From assembly GCF_013386825.1 (NCBI RefSeq), contig NZ_JACARC010000080.1, positions 1 to 34,125 of the forward strand: a stretch of 34,125 nucleotides of DNA, given 5' to 3'. Shown piece by piece: positions 24,053 to 32,762 of the stretch. The position numbers and the translations under genes are program-made. The notes below the pieces were generated by a model. The model did not search any database. It was not told the origin of the DNA and saw only the letters and a program-made list of their open reading frames with translations. This DNA comes from Pseudomonas sp. IPO3778. Its GTDB lineage: Bacteria; Pseudomonadota; Gammaproteobacteria; Pseudomonadales; Pseudomonadaceae. Positions within the stretch are counted from its first letter, which is position 1. Every line of letters begins with the position of its first letter.

Positions 24053-24970
24053 ATGGTAGCGGACGATGCCCTGCTTATGGCCTATGTTGACGGCGAACTG
24101 TCGCCGCAACAGAACCAGGAGCTTGAGCGGCTTATGGACGCTTCGCCGGATTTGGCCCAGCGCGTCTCCCGGTTGATGGCTTCCTGCCTGCCTTATGAGG
24201 AAGCGTTTGCCCGGCAAAAACTGCCGCCGGTACCCGAAAGCTTGAAGCTCAATATTGCGGCCTTGGCGGCTCAGCATTCGGCTGCCCAAACTGCGGCGCC
24301 AGCGCCTGTTCCCGTGGCTGTTAAAAAAGACAGCGTTTTTGCCCGCTTGTTCGGTCAGGCCCGACCTAAATTTGCATGGACCGCCCTGACGTTCGCGGCA
24401 GGCGCTGCCTGTTATGCGCTGGTGCTGCAAGTCGGCATGCTCAACGGGGTGTTCAAACCCGGTTTCGACGCCACCGCGCCCGCCATGGCCCAGACCTTGC
24501 CGTGGGTGCAGCAGGCGGCGGCCTATCAGCATCTGTACACCCGGGAAACCGTGGACTACGGCGCCCAGCCCACCGATGTGGTGACCAAGACCCTGGCCGA
24601 TATTCGCGACATCGACGGCCTGGCCCTGCGCGTGCCGGACCTGAGTTCCGCCGGCCTGACCTTCAAGCGCGTGCAACGCCTGCGTTTCAACAACAAGGCG
24701 CTGATCCAGTTGGTCTACCTGCCCGAAAACGGTGCGCCGGTGGCCCTGTGCGTCATGAAGGAGCCCAAGCCTGACCAATCCGTGGCCCAACAAAGCGTGG
24801 CGCAAATGAACGTAGTGACCTGGCGCCAGTCTGAACTGGGCTATGCGCTGATCGGCGAGCCCGAAGGTGTGGACCTCAAGGCGGTTGCCCGCCTGGTTGC
24901 AGACCGAACGGCTGGCCAGCTGTTCGCAGTTTCCCGCGCACCAATGTGGGTCGCTGATATTCAGAAATGA
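24053..24970 (+). CDS. Membrane anti-sigma factor
   Basis: The 305-residue protein (from the ATG at 24053, GGAG ten bases upstream) opens with DDALLMAYVDGELSPQQ, the hallmark of membrane anti-sigma factors that hold an ECF sigma factor in the cytoplasm. The helical N-terminal domain covers about residues 1-60. A variable Ala/Pro linker follows, then one membrane span (about 109-129: WTALTFAAGAACYALVLQVG), then a periplasmic domain of about 170 residues that would sense the signal. No zinc-binding HxxxCxxC is present. An earlier ATG at 24026 is in frame but has no ribosome site. The partner is probably the divergent sigma gene at 23076-23615. The next gene, a catalase-like peroxidase, follows after 51 bases, which hints at an oxidative signal. 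Confidence 0.83.
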   Translation: MVADDALLMAYVDGELSPQQNQELERLMDASPDLAQRVSRLMASCLPYEEAFARQKLPPVPESLKLNIAALAAQHSAAQTAAPAPVPVAVKKDSVFARLFGQARPKFAWTALTFAAGAACYALVLQVGMLNGVFKPGFDATAPAMAQTLPWVQQAAAYQHLYTRETVDYGAQPTDVVTKTLADIRDIDGLALRVPDLSSAGLTFKRVQRLRFNNKALIQLVYLPENGAPVALCVMKEPKPDQSVAQQSVAQMNVVTWRQSELGYALIGEPEGVDLKAVARLVADRTAGQLFAVSRAPMWVADIQK

Positions 24971-25021
24971 CAGTACCGGGATCGAGCATTGGATCCCAAT
25001 GCTGCGATTCCAGGTAGGTTG

Positions 25022-26053
25022 ATGAAAACGCGCCATCGTCTGATATTCCCCCTCACCGCTGCCGCCCTTGCCCTCGCTTCCTGGGCTTATCACGGGGGGT
25101 GGCTGGCTTCCGCGTTTTCCCCGTCACCCACTGCGGCACAAATCGTCGATGAAATGGAAGCCGCGGCCGGTCGGGCTCATCCCGGCTTTCGTCGTAACCA
25201 TGCCAAGGGCCTGTGCATCACCGGCAGGTTTGAAGGCAGTGGCAAGGCGGTAGAGATCTCCAGCGCCGTGGTGTTCCAGCGCGGCAGCGTACCGGTGATC
25301 GGCCGGCTGTCGGCTGCCGGTGGCGACCCGGCGCAGGCCGATGCCCACGGCATGATCCGCAGCATGGCCCTGAGCCTCACCGGCGCCGATGGCCAGACCT
25401 GGTACACCGCGATGAATTCGGTACCCGTGTTCCCGGTCAACACGCCTGAAGGCCTGTTCGAGCAGTTGCGAGCCTCGATGCCGGAGTACGGCAGCAGCGG
25501 TCCCGACCCGCAGAAGATGAACGCCTTCAAGCAGGCGCATCCGGAGATTCAGCCGTTCGAAGCCTGGCTGGCGGACCATCCCGCGTCGTCCGGTTTCGAT
25601 AACACCGCGTTCTACAGTGTGAATGCGTTTCGCATGACCAACGCCCAGGGCCAGGTCCGCTTCGTACGCTGGAGCATGGTGCCCGAGACGGCTTACACAC
25701 CGATGACTGCGCAAGAGGGCAGTGACCCGGACTTCCTTGCGTTCGGTTTTGCCAATCGGGTGGCCCAATCACCCGCGCGCTGGCACCTGATGATCACCCT
25801 GGCCGAGCCCGGCGACCCCACCACCGATGCCACCCTGCGTTGGCCCGAAGAGCAACGTCGGCAGATCGATGCCGGGGTACTGCTGGTCGACCGGCAACAA
25901 CCGCAGATCGATGGCGCCTGCCGCGACATCGACTTCAACCCCCTGGAATTGCCAGCGGGTATCGAACCGTCCGACGACCCGTTGCTGCTGGCCCGTGAAG
26001 CCGCGTATGCCGAGTCCCACAAGCGTCGGGTGGAGGAGCAAGCCGGGCACTGA
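25022..26053 (+). CDS. srpA: Catalase-related peroxidase (SrpA-like)
   Basis: The 343-residue protein has an N-terminal hydrophobic segment (LTAAALALASWAY) that should export or anchor it. A catalase core follows: RRNHAKGLCITGRF places the distal haem His at residue 60, and FYSVNAFRMTNAQGQVRFVRW matches the VNAFRF strand of catalases. At this length it belongs to the small periplasmic catalase-like peroxidases rather than full catalases, and acts with an organic electron donor. The ATG at 25022 has AGGTAGG close ahead; the longer frame from 24989 lacks one. It is likely cotranscribed with the anti-sigma gene. The proximal Tyr cannot be placed with certainty by eye. Confidence 0.8.
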   Translation: MKTRHRLIFPLTAAALALASWAYHGGWLASAFSPSPTAAQIVDEMEAAAGRAHPGFRRNHAKGLCITGRFEGSGKAVEISSAVVFQRGSVPVIGRLSAAGGDPAQADAHGMIRSMALSLTGADGQTWYTAMNSVPVFPVNTPEGLFEQLRASMPEYGSSGPDPQKMNAFKQAHPEIQPFEAWLADHPASSGFDNTAFYSVNAFRMTNAQGQVRFVRWSMVPETAYTPMTAQEGSDPDFLAFGFANRVAQSPARWHLMITLAEPGDPTTDATLRWPEEQRRQIDAGVLLVDRQQPQIDGACRDIDFNPLELPAGIEPSDDPLLLAREAAYAESHKRRVEEQAGH

Positions 26054-26148
26054 GATTGGCTACCCGATCTTCCCCCGGATTGGCTATTTGCCCAACGCAC
26101 CCGTCTCACTACTCTAGACACCAATCCCCACTGTTCTGGAGTACCACC

Positions 26149-26586
26149 ATGCAAATCCGTACCGACTTCTACACCGCCTCCCCGGATGCCATGAAAGCCA
26201 TGCTGGCCCTGGAAGCAGCGTCCGGCAAACTGTCCATCGAACTGCCGCTGCTGGAACTGATCCGCCTGCGTGTCTCGCAGATCAACGGCTGTGCCTTCTG
26301 CCTTGACATGCACACCGCCGACGCCCGCAAGGGTGGCGAGACCGAGCGTCGCCTGTACACCTTGTCGGCCTGGCGTGAAACGCCGTTCTTCACCCCGCGC
26401 GAACGTGCTGCGCTGGCCTGGGCCGAAAGCCTGACCCTGATCAGCCAGACCCACGCACCGGATGAAGACTTCAACGAACTGGCCGCCCATTTCAGCGCCC
26501 AGGAGCAAGTCGACCTGAGCGTGGCGATCTCCACCATCAACAGCTGGAACCGCCTGGCGATTGGCTTTCGCAAGATGCCCAAGTAA
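26149..26586 (+). CDS. AhpD-like carboxymuconolactone decarboxylase family protein
   Basis: The 145-residue protein carries the AhpD/CMD core ELIRLRVSQINGCAFCLDMHTADARKGGE. The redox pair is Cys-Ala-Phe-Cys (about residues 48 and 51) and His55 is the proton-relay residue. Such proteins act as small disulfide peroxidases or detoxifying enzymes for peroxides. The ATG at 26149 has CTGGAG seven bases upstream. The frame extends further upstream but without a ribosome site. It lies 95 bases after the peroxidase gene in the same direction, so it may share its stress response. It is followed by a long palindromic element. Confidence 0.9.
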   Translation: MQIRTDFYTASPDAMKAMLALEAASGKLSIELPLLELIRLRVSQINGCAFCLDMHTADARKGGETERRLYTLSAWRETPFFTPRERAALAWAESLTLISQTHAPDEDFNELAAHFSAQEQVDLSVAISTINSWNRLAIGFRKMPK

Positions 26587-26608
26587 TCAACCAACGAAGC
26601 AGCTCCAG

Positions 26609-26718
26609 TGTGGGAGCTGTCGAGCCCCAGCGAGGCTGCGATGGCGGTGGCACAGTCAACATGGATAGTGGCTGATCCACCGCCATCGCAGCCTCGCTAA
26701 AGCTCGACAGCTCCCACC
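26609..26718. repeat. Long palindromic REP-like element (TGTGGGAGCTGTCGAG type)
   Basis: Two arms of about 41 bases are nearly perfectly complementary: GTGGGAGCTGTCGAG..CGATGGCGGTGG with CCACCGCCATCG..CTCGACAGCTCCCAC. They flank a central segment of about 26 bases. The sequence type differs from the REP heads at 2531 and 29099. It lies between two converging genes and can act as a bidirectional terminator or mRNA end stabiliser. Confidence 0.85.
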
Positions 26719-26740
26719 TTTGTTCTTCACTCGAGCCGCT

Positions 26741-28933
26741 TCAGAAGTTAACCGTCGCACTCAAGCGCGCCGTCAACGGCGCGCCCTGGAACAGGTAGTC
26801 ATCCCCCAGGTATTCGCCGGTATCGCGCCAGTAACGCTTGTCGAACAGGTTGTCGACGCTCAGGCGAAACACCGTTTCATAGCCATCGAGTCGGGTGGTA
26901 TAGCGGCTGCCGACATTGACGATGGCGTAGTCGCCCACGTCCACATCACCGGTACGATTGGCGTACTTGCTGGCGCTGTATTGCACGCCGCCCAGCACCG
27001 CCAGGCCGTCGACCCAGGGCAGGGCGTAATCGGCATACACACTCGCACGAAGTCTCGGTACGTTGATCGCCTGATGGCCTTCGTATTCCGGCGTGCCGCT
27101 GCCCGTTACCCGTGCACGGATCGCCGCGACGCTGGCGGCAATCTGCAAGCGCTGGGTGGCCCAGCCGTTGGCGGACAGTTCCAGGCCGGTGTTTTTCTGT
27201 TCGCCTTGTTGCACGTAGGTGAACGTACCGGCGTCGTCGGGCTTGGCGTATTGATACGCCTGGCGGGTCTGGAAGATCGCGGCGGCGAAGCTGATGCGGC
27301 GCCAGTCGTATTTCACACCGGCTTCGATCTGGCGGGAGACGGTTGGGGCGAGGGTTTCGTCGTTGTTCAGCGCAAACCAAGGTGCCTGCCCGCCCAGGGA
27401 CAGGCCTTTGCTGTAGCTGGTATAGAGCGACAGGTTTTCGATCGGTTTATAGATCAGCGCCGCCTGGGGCAGGAACACATACTGCTGGGTGTGGCGCGAC
27501 GCGTTGCCCTGATCATCGAAGGCCTTTTCGTCGAGGCGTACTTCACGTCCGCCGATAATGGTCTGCCATTGTTCGTTGAAACTGATGCGGTCGGTGACGA
27601 ACAGGCCGTATTGACGGCTGTCGAGGTTGCGGTGGCTGTCATTCAGCGGCTTGTCAGTGGGTGTGAAATTTTCTGGGTCCTGGTAGATGTTGCCCGTGCC
27701 AATCCACTCGTTCACGGCCTCGCGCTTATCGATCACCCGGCGAAACGCACTGCTGCCGAACGTCAACTCATGCCCCCATCCACCGGTGTTGAACAGCCCC
27801 GTCATCGCCGCCTGAATTTCATCATCGCGCCGAGTGTCATCGGGGCTGCGGAAGTCATAGATGCCGTAGTCACCTTCCGGGCTGAAGTAGTTTTGGTTGC
27901 CGGTGGTGGCACCGCCCCACGCAAACGAACTGAAATCATCAATCACCACCTTGCTGCGTGCCGCGCTCACGCTGCCTTTCCACTGGTCACTGAAGCGATA
28001 CTCAAACTTGCCATTGAGGTTCAGCGAATCGATCCCCACCTGGTTCGCGCCGCTCTGATGCCCCAGCAGCTTTTTCGGCGATGCGTTGTGCGGCACCTCG
28101 GTCCCGCCCAGCAACTGATAACCCGGCACCGAGCGCTGCTGCTTGTTCTGATACTCCGCATCCAACTGCAACACCGCATCGGGGCTGATGTTCCAATCGA
28201 ACGCCAGGGACAGGAAATCCCGGTGGCCATTGGCATGTTCGACATAGGAATTGAGGTCTTCATGGGCCACGTTGGCGCGCAGGCCGAACTGCTGCTCGCT
28301 GCCAAACCAGCCGCCCACGTCGGTGGCCAGGTAACCACTGCCGCGATCATCGGTGGACACCGTCACCGAGCGCACATCCTCCGGGCGCTTGGTCACGTAA
28401 TTGATCACGCCGCTGGGCTCGGCAATCCCGCTTTGCAGGCCCGACAAACCCTTGAGCAACTCCACCCGTTGCTTGTTTTCCAAGGCAACGTTCTGCTCGC
28501 CGGTGATGGTGCGGCCGTTGATCTTGTAACTGCTGGCGGCGTTCAGCGAAAAGCCGCGTACCACAAAGTTTTCGTAGTAGCCGATGGGCGCGTAGCTGTC
28601 GCCCACCGAGGCGTCGTTGCGCAGCACTTCGCTGAGCAGCCGCGCCTGTTGGTCCTTGATCAGCGACTCGTTGAACACCGCGATCGAGGCCGGCGTGTCG
28701 AGCAACGGCGCCTCGTTGAAACCGCCCACCGAGGCGGTGTCGGTGTTATAGCCGGACTCGTCCTGGCCCTGGACCTTCACCTCCGGCAGCTCAATGTCAG
28801 CCGCCTGACTGCTACCGATGCCTGCGCTGAGCAGCAGGCCGAGGGCGAAACGTGAAGGGACAGCGGGGCGAAGACGCAAAACCATGGGGGGAAGGCCTGA
28901 GAGCGCAGAGCGAAGGGCGCATAAGCTAGGCAT
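26741..28933 (-). CDS. TonB-dependent siderophore receptor
   Basis: The 730-residue protein has a signal peptide (LGLLLSAGIGSSQAA), a TonB-box-like ELPEVKVQG just after it, a plug domain and a beta-barrel. The plug covers about residues 75-195, with EVLRNDASVGDSYAP, FVVRGFSLN and SGVINYVTKRP. The barrel ends LSATVNF with the terminal aromatic residue of outer-membrane barrels. The plug motifs are those of ferric-siderophore receptors. The protein should bind an iron-siderophore at the surface and import it with energy from TonB. The start at 28933 has no good ribosome site; an ATG at 28885 (MVLRLRPAV) gives a more compact signal peptide and may be the true start. No sensor N-terminal extension is visible. 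The ligand is unknown and there are no biosynthesis genes nearby. Confidence 0.93.
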   Translation of the reverse strand: MPSLCALRSALSGLPPMVLRLRPAVPSRFALGLLLSAGIGSSQAADIELPEVKVQGQDESGYNTDTASVGGFNEAPLLDTPASIAVFNESLIKDQQARLLSEVLRNDASVGDSYAPIGYYENFVVRGFSLNAASSYKINGRTITGEQNVALENKQRVELLKGLSGLQSGIAEPSGVINYVTKRPEDVRSVTVSTDDRGSGYLATDVGGWFGSEQQFGLRANVAHEDLNSYVEHANGHRDFLSLAFDWNISPDAVLQLDAEYQNKQQRSVPGYQLLGGTEVPHNASPKKLLGHQSGANQVGIDSLNLNGKFEYRFSDQWKGSVSAARSKVVIDDFSSFAWGGATTGNQNYFSPEGDYGIYDFRSPDDTRRDDEIQAAMTGLFNTGGWGHELTFGSSAFRRVIDKREAVNEWIGTGNIYQDPENFTPTDKPLNDSHRNLDSRQYGLFVTDRISFNEQWQTIIGGREVRLDEKAFDDQGNASRHTQQYVFLPQAALIYKPIENLSLYTSYSKGLSLGGQAPWFALNNDETLAPTVSRQIEAGVKYDWRRISFAAAIFQTRQAYQYAKPDDAGTFTYVQQGEQKNTGLELSANGWATQRLQIAASVAAIRARVTGSGTPEYEGHQAINVPRLRASVYADYALPWVDGLAVLGGVQYSASKYANRTGDVDVGDYAIVNVGSRYTTRLDGYETVFRLSVDNLFDKRYWRDTGEYLGDDYLFQGAPLTARLSATVNF

Positions 28934-29098
28934 AACGGCGGCGTTTTACAAGTTTTCGAGAATGGTTCGCTTTGAAGCAGGCGTCGAGCCTGGTGAACGG
29001 GAGACGCTGAAATCCCGGCGCGCCACGTCCAGGGTCTGGAAGCGGGTGATTCAACGGAGGCGGGTGGTTCGCAAAACCCAAGCCTGATGGAGGTCAAA

Positions 29099-29235
29099 AT
29101 GTGGGAGCGGGCTTGTGTGGGAGCGGGCTTGCTCGCGAAGGCGGTGTATCAGTGCCACCTGTATTGACTGATCCGCCGCTTTCGCGAGCAAGCCCGCTCC
29201 CACACAAGCCCACTCCCGCAAAAGCCCGCTCCCCC
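29099..29235. repeat. Composite REP element with tandem heads
   Basis: Heads of the form GTGGGAGCGGGCTTG occur twice in tandem (29101 and about 29117). After a spacer the inverted forms follow (GCAAGCCCGCTCCCAC, then CAAGCCCACTCCC, then AAAGCCCGCTCCCCC). The element ends two bases from the stop codon of the AraC-family gene at 29238. The stretch 28934-29098 between the receptor gene and this repeat holds only the receptor's upstream region; I see no clear Fur box or gene in it. Confidence 0.85.
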
Positions 29236-29237
29236 AT

Positions 29238-30140
29238 TTATTTGTGGCGCTTCAGGGTCTCGCTCGGCAACTCTTGAAACAACGCCCGATAACTGTTGGA
29301 AAACCGCCCCAGATGCCAGAACGACCCGTTCATCGCCACCTCGGCCACGGTGGTGTTCACTGAGGGCGGGTTCAACAGTTCCCGCCGTGCACTGTTCAGC
29401 CGGCGCAACCTCAACCACTGCCCCGGGCTCATCCCGGTATACGTCTTGAACCCATGCTGTAACTGGCGCAACGGCACCCCGGCGATGCGCGCCAGTTCCA
29501 GCAGGTTGACCGTTTCATCCGGTACATCTGCGGCCCATTCGCCAATGCGCGCCATGATGATTCGTTCCTCGGTGCGCTTCTGCAAGGAGCTCTGGTCCAG
29601 GCCCACACAGGCGTTGTCGAGGATGAACAGGCAATCGTCCAGCAGTTGTTGAGTGAGGGCATCGCGGCTCGGCGGGTCAAGCGTCGCCGACAGCCGCGTC
29701 AGCGTGCCGCTGAGCCAGCGGCTGAACAGCGGGTTTTGCCGGGAGTTGAGCGGGGCCATGAACAGGCCCTCCAGCTTCGCCACCTCCAGGCCATGGCGCT
29801 GCACGAATTGCGGCCCGAATACCACCGCCACTTCGCGGTAGTTTTCCGGGGTGATCCAGGTGTTGCGGCTCTCGCCATTGAGCACGTACAGCGCGTTGTC
29901 GCTGCCATCGAAACAGAACGCCAGCGAGCCCGGCGGCGCGTTGAAATGCTGTTCCACCCGGGTGTTCATCTGCTCTTCATACACCTCGACGCCTTGCAGG
30001 TCGAGGTAGCGGATCTGCCCGGCAAAATGCCCTGGGGACATCTGCTGGTACTGCTGCACCCAACCGGGTGTCGCACTGCATTGAGCGGCCACATCACCGG
30101 TGGTGAAGGCCTGTACGCGCAAAGCTGTTGCCTGTGTCAT
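29238..30140 (-). CDS. AraC-family transcriptional regulator of the polyamine operon
   Basis: The 300-residue protein has a C-terminal AraC DNA-binding domain (from about 205: NLLELARIAGVPLRQLQHGFKTYTGMSPGQWLRLRRLNSAR, then VAEVAMNGSFWHLGRFSNSYRALFQELPSETLKR). Its N-terminal half of about 190 residues is the kind found in regulators of amine use, with blocks such as LAFCFDGSDNALYVLNGE and TWITPENYREVAVVFG. The start ATG has CAGGTTACCC before it. It is divergent from the gamma-glutamylpolyamine synthetase operon with 141 bases between the two starts, which strongly suggests that it controls that operon in response to a polyamine or its product. Confidence 0.85.
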   Translation of the reverse strand: MTQATALRVQAFTTGDVAAQCSATPGWVQQYQQMSPGHFAGQIRYLDLQGVEVYEEQMNTRVEQHFNAPPGSLAFCFDGSDNALYVLNGESRNTWITPENYREVAVVFGPQFVQRHGLEVAKLEGLFMAPLNSRQNPLFSRWLSGTLTRLSATLDPPSRDALTQQLLDDCLFILDNACVGLDQSSLQKRTEERIIMARIGEWAADVPDETVNLLELARIAGVPLRQLQHGFKTYTGMSPGQWLRLRRLNSARRELLNPPSVNTTVAEVAMNGSFWHLGRFSNSYRALFQELPSETLKRHK

Positions 30141-30176
30141 GGGTAACCTGGGCGCACTCTATTGGTGCGTTGTGGT

Positions 30177-30222
30177 TGGCGCAAAGTGGATAGATGCCGT
30201 TGGACGGCTGGCCCAAGATAGA
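30177..30222 (+). promoter_or_regulatory. Candidate regulator sites: two TGGCSCAA..GATAGA repeats
   Basis: Two similar segments in direct orientation lie between the AraC-family gene and the synthetase operon: TGGCGCAAAGTGGATAGA (30177-30194) and TGGCCCAAGATAGA (30209-30222). They share TGGCSCAA and GATAGA with a different internal gap. AraC-type proteins often bind direct repeats upstream of their targets. The different spacing makes this weak. Confidence 0.25.
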
Positions 30223-30281
30223 CCTCAATGCGCGGCGAGGGAAGCCCGTCGACGCATCATCCAACCCATGACGAGGTCCTT

Positions 30282-31640
30282 ATGAACGCCCCCTTCGATC
30301 AGCTGTCCGCCTGGCTGAAAGAACACAAGATTACCGAAGTCGAATGCGTGATCAGTGATTTGACTGGCATCGCACGCGGCAAGATTTCGCCCACCAACAA
30401 GTTCCTGCATGAGCGAGGCATGCGCCTGCCGGAAAGTGTGTTGCTGCAAACGGTAACCGGGGACTTTGTCGACGACGACCTCTACTACGACCTGCTGGAC
30501 CCGGCCGATATCGACATGATCTGTCGCCCGGTGTCCAACGCCACCTACGTCATACCCTGGGCCATCGAGCCCACCGCCATCGTGATCCACGACACGTTCG
30601 ACAAGCAGGGCAACCCCATCGAATTGTCACCGCGCAACGTGCTGAAAAAGGTCCTGCAACTCTACACCGAGCAAGGCTGGCAGCCGATTGTTGCGCCGGA
30701 AATGGAGTTCTACCTGACCCAACGCTGCGAAGACCCGGACCTGCCGTTGAAGACCCCGCTGGGCCGTTCCGGCCGAGCCGAAAGTGGCCGCCAATCGTTC
30801 TCCATCGACGCCGCCAACGAGTTCGACCCGCTGTTCGAAGACGTCTACGACTGGTGCGAAGCCCAGGGCCTGGACCTCGACACGCTGATCCACGAAGACG
30901 GCCCGGCGCAGATGGAAATCAACTTCCGTCACGGTGATGCGTTAGACCTGGCCGACCAGATTACCGTGTTCAAGCGCACCCTGCGGGAGGCCGCGCTCAA
31001 GCACAACGTCGCGGCCACCTTCATGGCCAAACCCGTGGCCGACGAGCCCGGCAGCGCCATGCACCTGCACCAGAGCGTGGTGGAGATCGCCACCGGCAAG
31101 CCGGTGTTTGTCGATGAACACGGCAACAAGAGCCAGCTGTTCCTGAACCACATCGGCGGCTTGCAGAAATACATCCCCAAGCTGCTGCCGATGTTTGCGC
31201 CCAATGTGAACTCGTTCCGCCGCTTCCTGCCGGACACGTCGGCACCGGTCAACGTCGAGTGGGGCGAAGAAAACCGCACCGTCGGCCTGCGCGTACCGAC
31301 CTCCAGCCCCGACGCGATGCGCGTGGAAAACCGCCTGCCGGGCGCCGACGCCAACCCGTACCTGGCCATCGCCGCCAGCCTGTTGTGCGGCTACCTCGGC
31401 ATGATCGAAAAGATCGAGCCCAGCGCGCCGGTGGAAGGCCGCGCCTACGAGCGCCGCAACCTGCGCCTGCCTCTGACCCTCGAAGACGCCCTGGCGCGCA
31501 TGGAGGAGTGCGACACCGTCAAACAGTACCTGGGGGACAAGTTTGTGCGCGGCTACGTCGCGGTCAAGCGGGCCGAACACGAGAATTTCAAGCGAGTGAT
31601 CAGTTCCTGGGAACGCGAGTTCCTGTTGCTGAGCGTCTGA
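30282..31640 (+). CDS. puuA: Gamma-glutamylpolyamine synthetase (glutamine synthetase family, PuuA/SpuI-like)
   Basis: The 452-residue protein is a glutamine-synthetase-family enzyme. The N-terminal beta-grasp part has ECVISDLTGIARGK. Metal and substrate motifs follow: VAPEMEFYL, EDGPAQMEINF, and MAKPVADEPGSAMHLHQS. The arginine motif NRTVGLRVPT is also present. In place of the adenylylated NLYDLP loop of true GlnA it has NLRLPL, so it lacks the regulatory Tyr. This fits enzymes that join glutamate to putrescine or other amines with ATP, the first step of the gamma-glutamyl polyamine route. The ATG at 30282 has GAGG about seven bases upstream; the longer frame is not supported. It is first in the operon with a polyamine-binding protein and a PuuB-type oxidase. 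Confidence 0.9.
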   Translation: MNAPFDQLSAWLKEHKITEVECVISDLTGIARGKISPTNKFLHERGMRLPESVLLQTVTGDFVDDDLYYDLLDPADIDMICRPVSNATYVIPWAIEPTAIVIHDTFDKQGNPIELSPRNVLKKVLQLYTEQGWQPIVAPEMEFYLTQRCEDPDLPLKTPLGRSGRAESGRQSFSIDAANEFDPLFEDVYDWCEAQGLDLDTLIHEDGPAQMEINFRHGDALDLADQITVFKRTLREAALKHNVAATFMAKPVADEPGSAMHLHQSVVEIATGKPVFVDEHGNKSQLFLNHIGGLQKYIPKLLPMFAPNVNSFRRFLPDTSAPVNVEWGEENRTVGLRVPTSSPDAMRVENRLPGADANPYLAIAASLLCGYLGMIEKIEPSAPVEGRAYERRNLRLPLTLEDALARMEECDTVKQYLGDKFVRGYVAVKRAEHENFKRVISSWEREFLLLSV

Positions 31641-31673
31641 GAAACCACACTAAAAAACCAAAGGGGTGTCGAT

Positions 31674-32762
31674 ATGCGTCTGGTGAAAAAGCTTCTCCCG
31701 CTGGCCTTGGCGGCGTTGTTCAGCAGTGCGGGCCACGCCGCGCAGACGGTCAGCGTGTACAACTGGACCGACTACATCGGTGAGACCACCTTGGCCGACT
31801 TCCAGGCCAAGACCGGGATCAAGGTGATCTATGACGTGTTCGACTCCAACGAAACCCTGGAAGGCAAACTGCTTGCCGGGCGTACCGGATATGACGTGGT
31901 GGTGCCGTCCAACCACTTCCTGGCACGCCAGGTCAAAGCCGGCGCGTTCCTCAAGCTGGACCGCTCGCAGCTGCCCAACTACAAGAACCTCGACCCGAAA
32001 TTGCTCAAGCTGCTGGAGAAAAACGACCCGGGCAACGCGCACTCCGTGCCTTACCTGTGGGGCACCAACGGCATCGGCTACAACGTGGACAAGGTCAAGC
32101 AGGTGCTGGGCATCGACCATATCGATTCGTGGGCCGTGCTGTTCGAGCCGGAGAACATCAAGAAGCTGCACGAGTGCGGTGTCGCGTTCCTCGACTCGGC
32201 GGATGAACTGTTCCCGGCGATCCTCAACTACATGGGCAAGGACCCGCGCAGTGAGAACCCCGAAGACTACAAGCAGGCTGAAGCCAAGCTGCTGACCCTG
32301 CGGCCGTACATCACCTATTTCCATTCCTCCAAGTACATCTCGGACCTGGCCAACGGCGATATCTGCGTGGCGTTCGGTTATTCCGGCGACGTGTTCCAGG
32401 CCGCCAACCGCGCCAAGGAAGCCAAGAACGGCGTGAACATCGCCTACTCGATCCCCAAGGAAGGCAGCAACCTGTGGTTCGACCTGCTGGCCATCCCGGC
32501 GGACGCCACCAACCCGAAAGCCGCCCATGCCTTTATCAACTACCTGCTGGACCCGGAGGTGATCGCCAAGGTCAGCGCCAGCGTCGGCTACGCCAACCCG
32601 AACCCGGCGGCCAAAGCGTTCATGGCGCCAGAGCTGGTGAACAACCCCGAGATCTACCCACCTCAGGAAGTGCTCGACAAGCTCTACATTTCCACCACCC
32701 CGACGCCTGCTGTCATGCGCTTGATGACGCGGTCCTGGAGCAAAGTGAAGACCAACAAATGA
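31674..32762 (+). CDS. potF: Polyamine ABC-transporter periplasmic binding protein (PotF/SpuD-like)
   Basis: The 362-residue protein has a signal peptide (KKLLPLALAALFSSAGHAA) and the two-lobed binding fold of PotF-type proteins, with VYNWTDYIGETTLADFQAKTG at the mature N-terminus, then KLLAGRTGYDVVVPSNHFLARQ and PYLWGTNGIGYN. It captures putrescine or spermidine in the periplasm for an inner-membrane ABC transporter. No ATPase or permease genes follow in this window, so it must work with a transporter encoded elsewhere or act as a sensor. It starts 33 bases after the synthetase stop and overlaps the next gene (ATGA). Confidence 0.93.
   Translation: MRLVKKLLPLALAALFSSAGHAAQTVSVYNWTDYIGETTLADFQAKTGIKVIYDVFDSNETLEGKLLAGRTGYDVVVPSNHFLARQVKAGAFLKLDRSQLPNYKNLDPKLLKLLEKNDPGNAHSVPYLWGTNGIGYNVDKVKQVLGIDHIDSWAVLFEPENIKKLHECGVAFLDSADELFPAILNYMGKDPRSENPEDYKQAEAKLLTLRPYITYFHSSKYISDLANGDICVAFGYSGDVFQAANRAKEAKNGVNIAYSIPKEGSNLWFDLLAIPADATNPKAAHAFINYLLDPEVIAKVSASVGYANPNPAAKAFMAPELVNNPEIYPPQEVLDKLYISTTPTPAVMRLMTRSWSKVKTNK

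Noticed and set aside
26720..28855. A 711-residue open frame on the plus strand opposite the TonB-dependent receptor.
   Set aside because: The receptor has signal peptide, plug, barrel and terminal Phe on the minus strand. The opposite frame has no domain or start signal.
28934..29000. Possible Fur box upstream of the siderophore receptor.
   Set aside because: No stretch approaches the GATAATGATAATCATTATC pattern closely enough to report.
28818..29087. An 89-residue frame, very Arg-rich, upstream of the receptor gene on the plus strand.
   Set aside because: It overlaps the receptor's signal-peptide region, has no ribosome site and its composition is that of non-coding GC-rich DNA.
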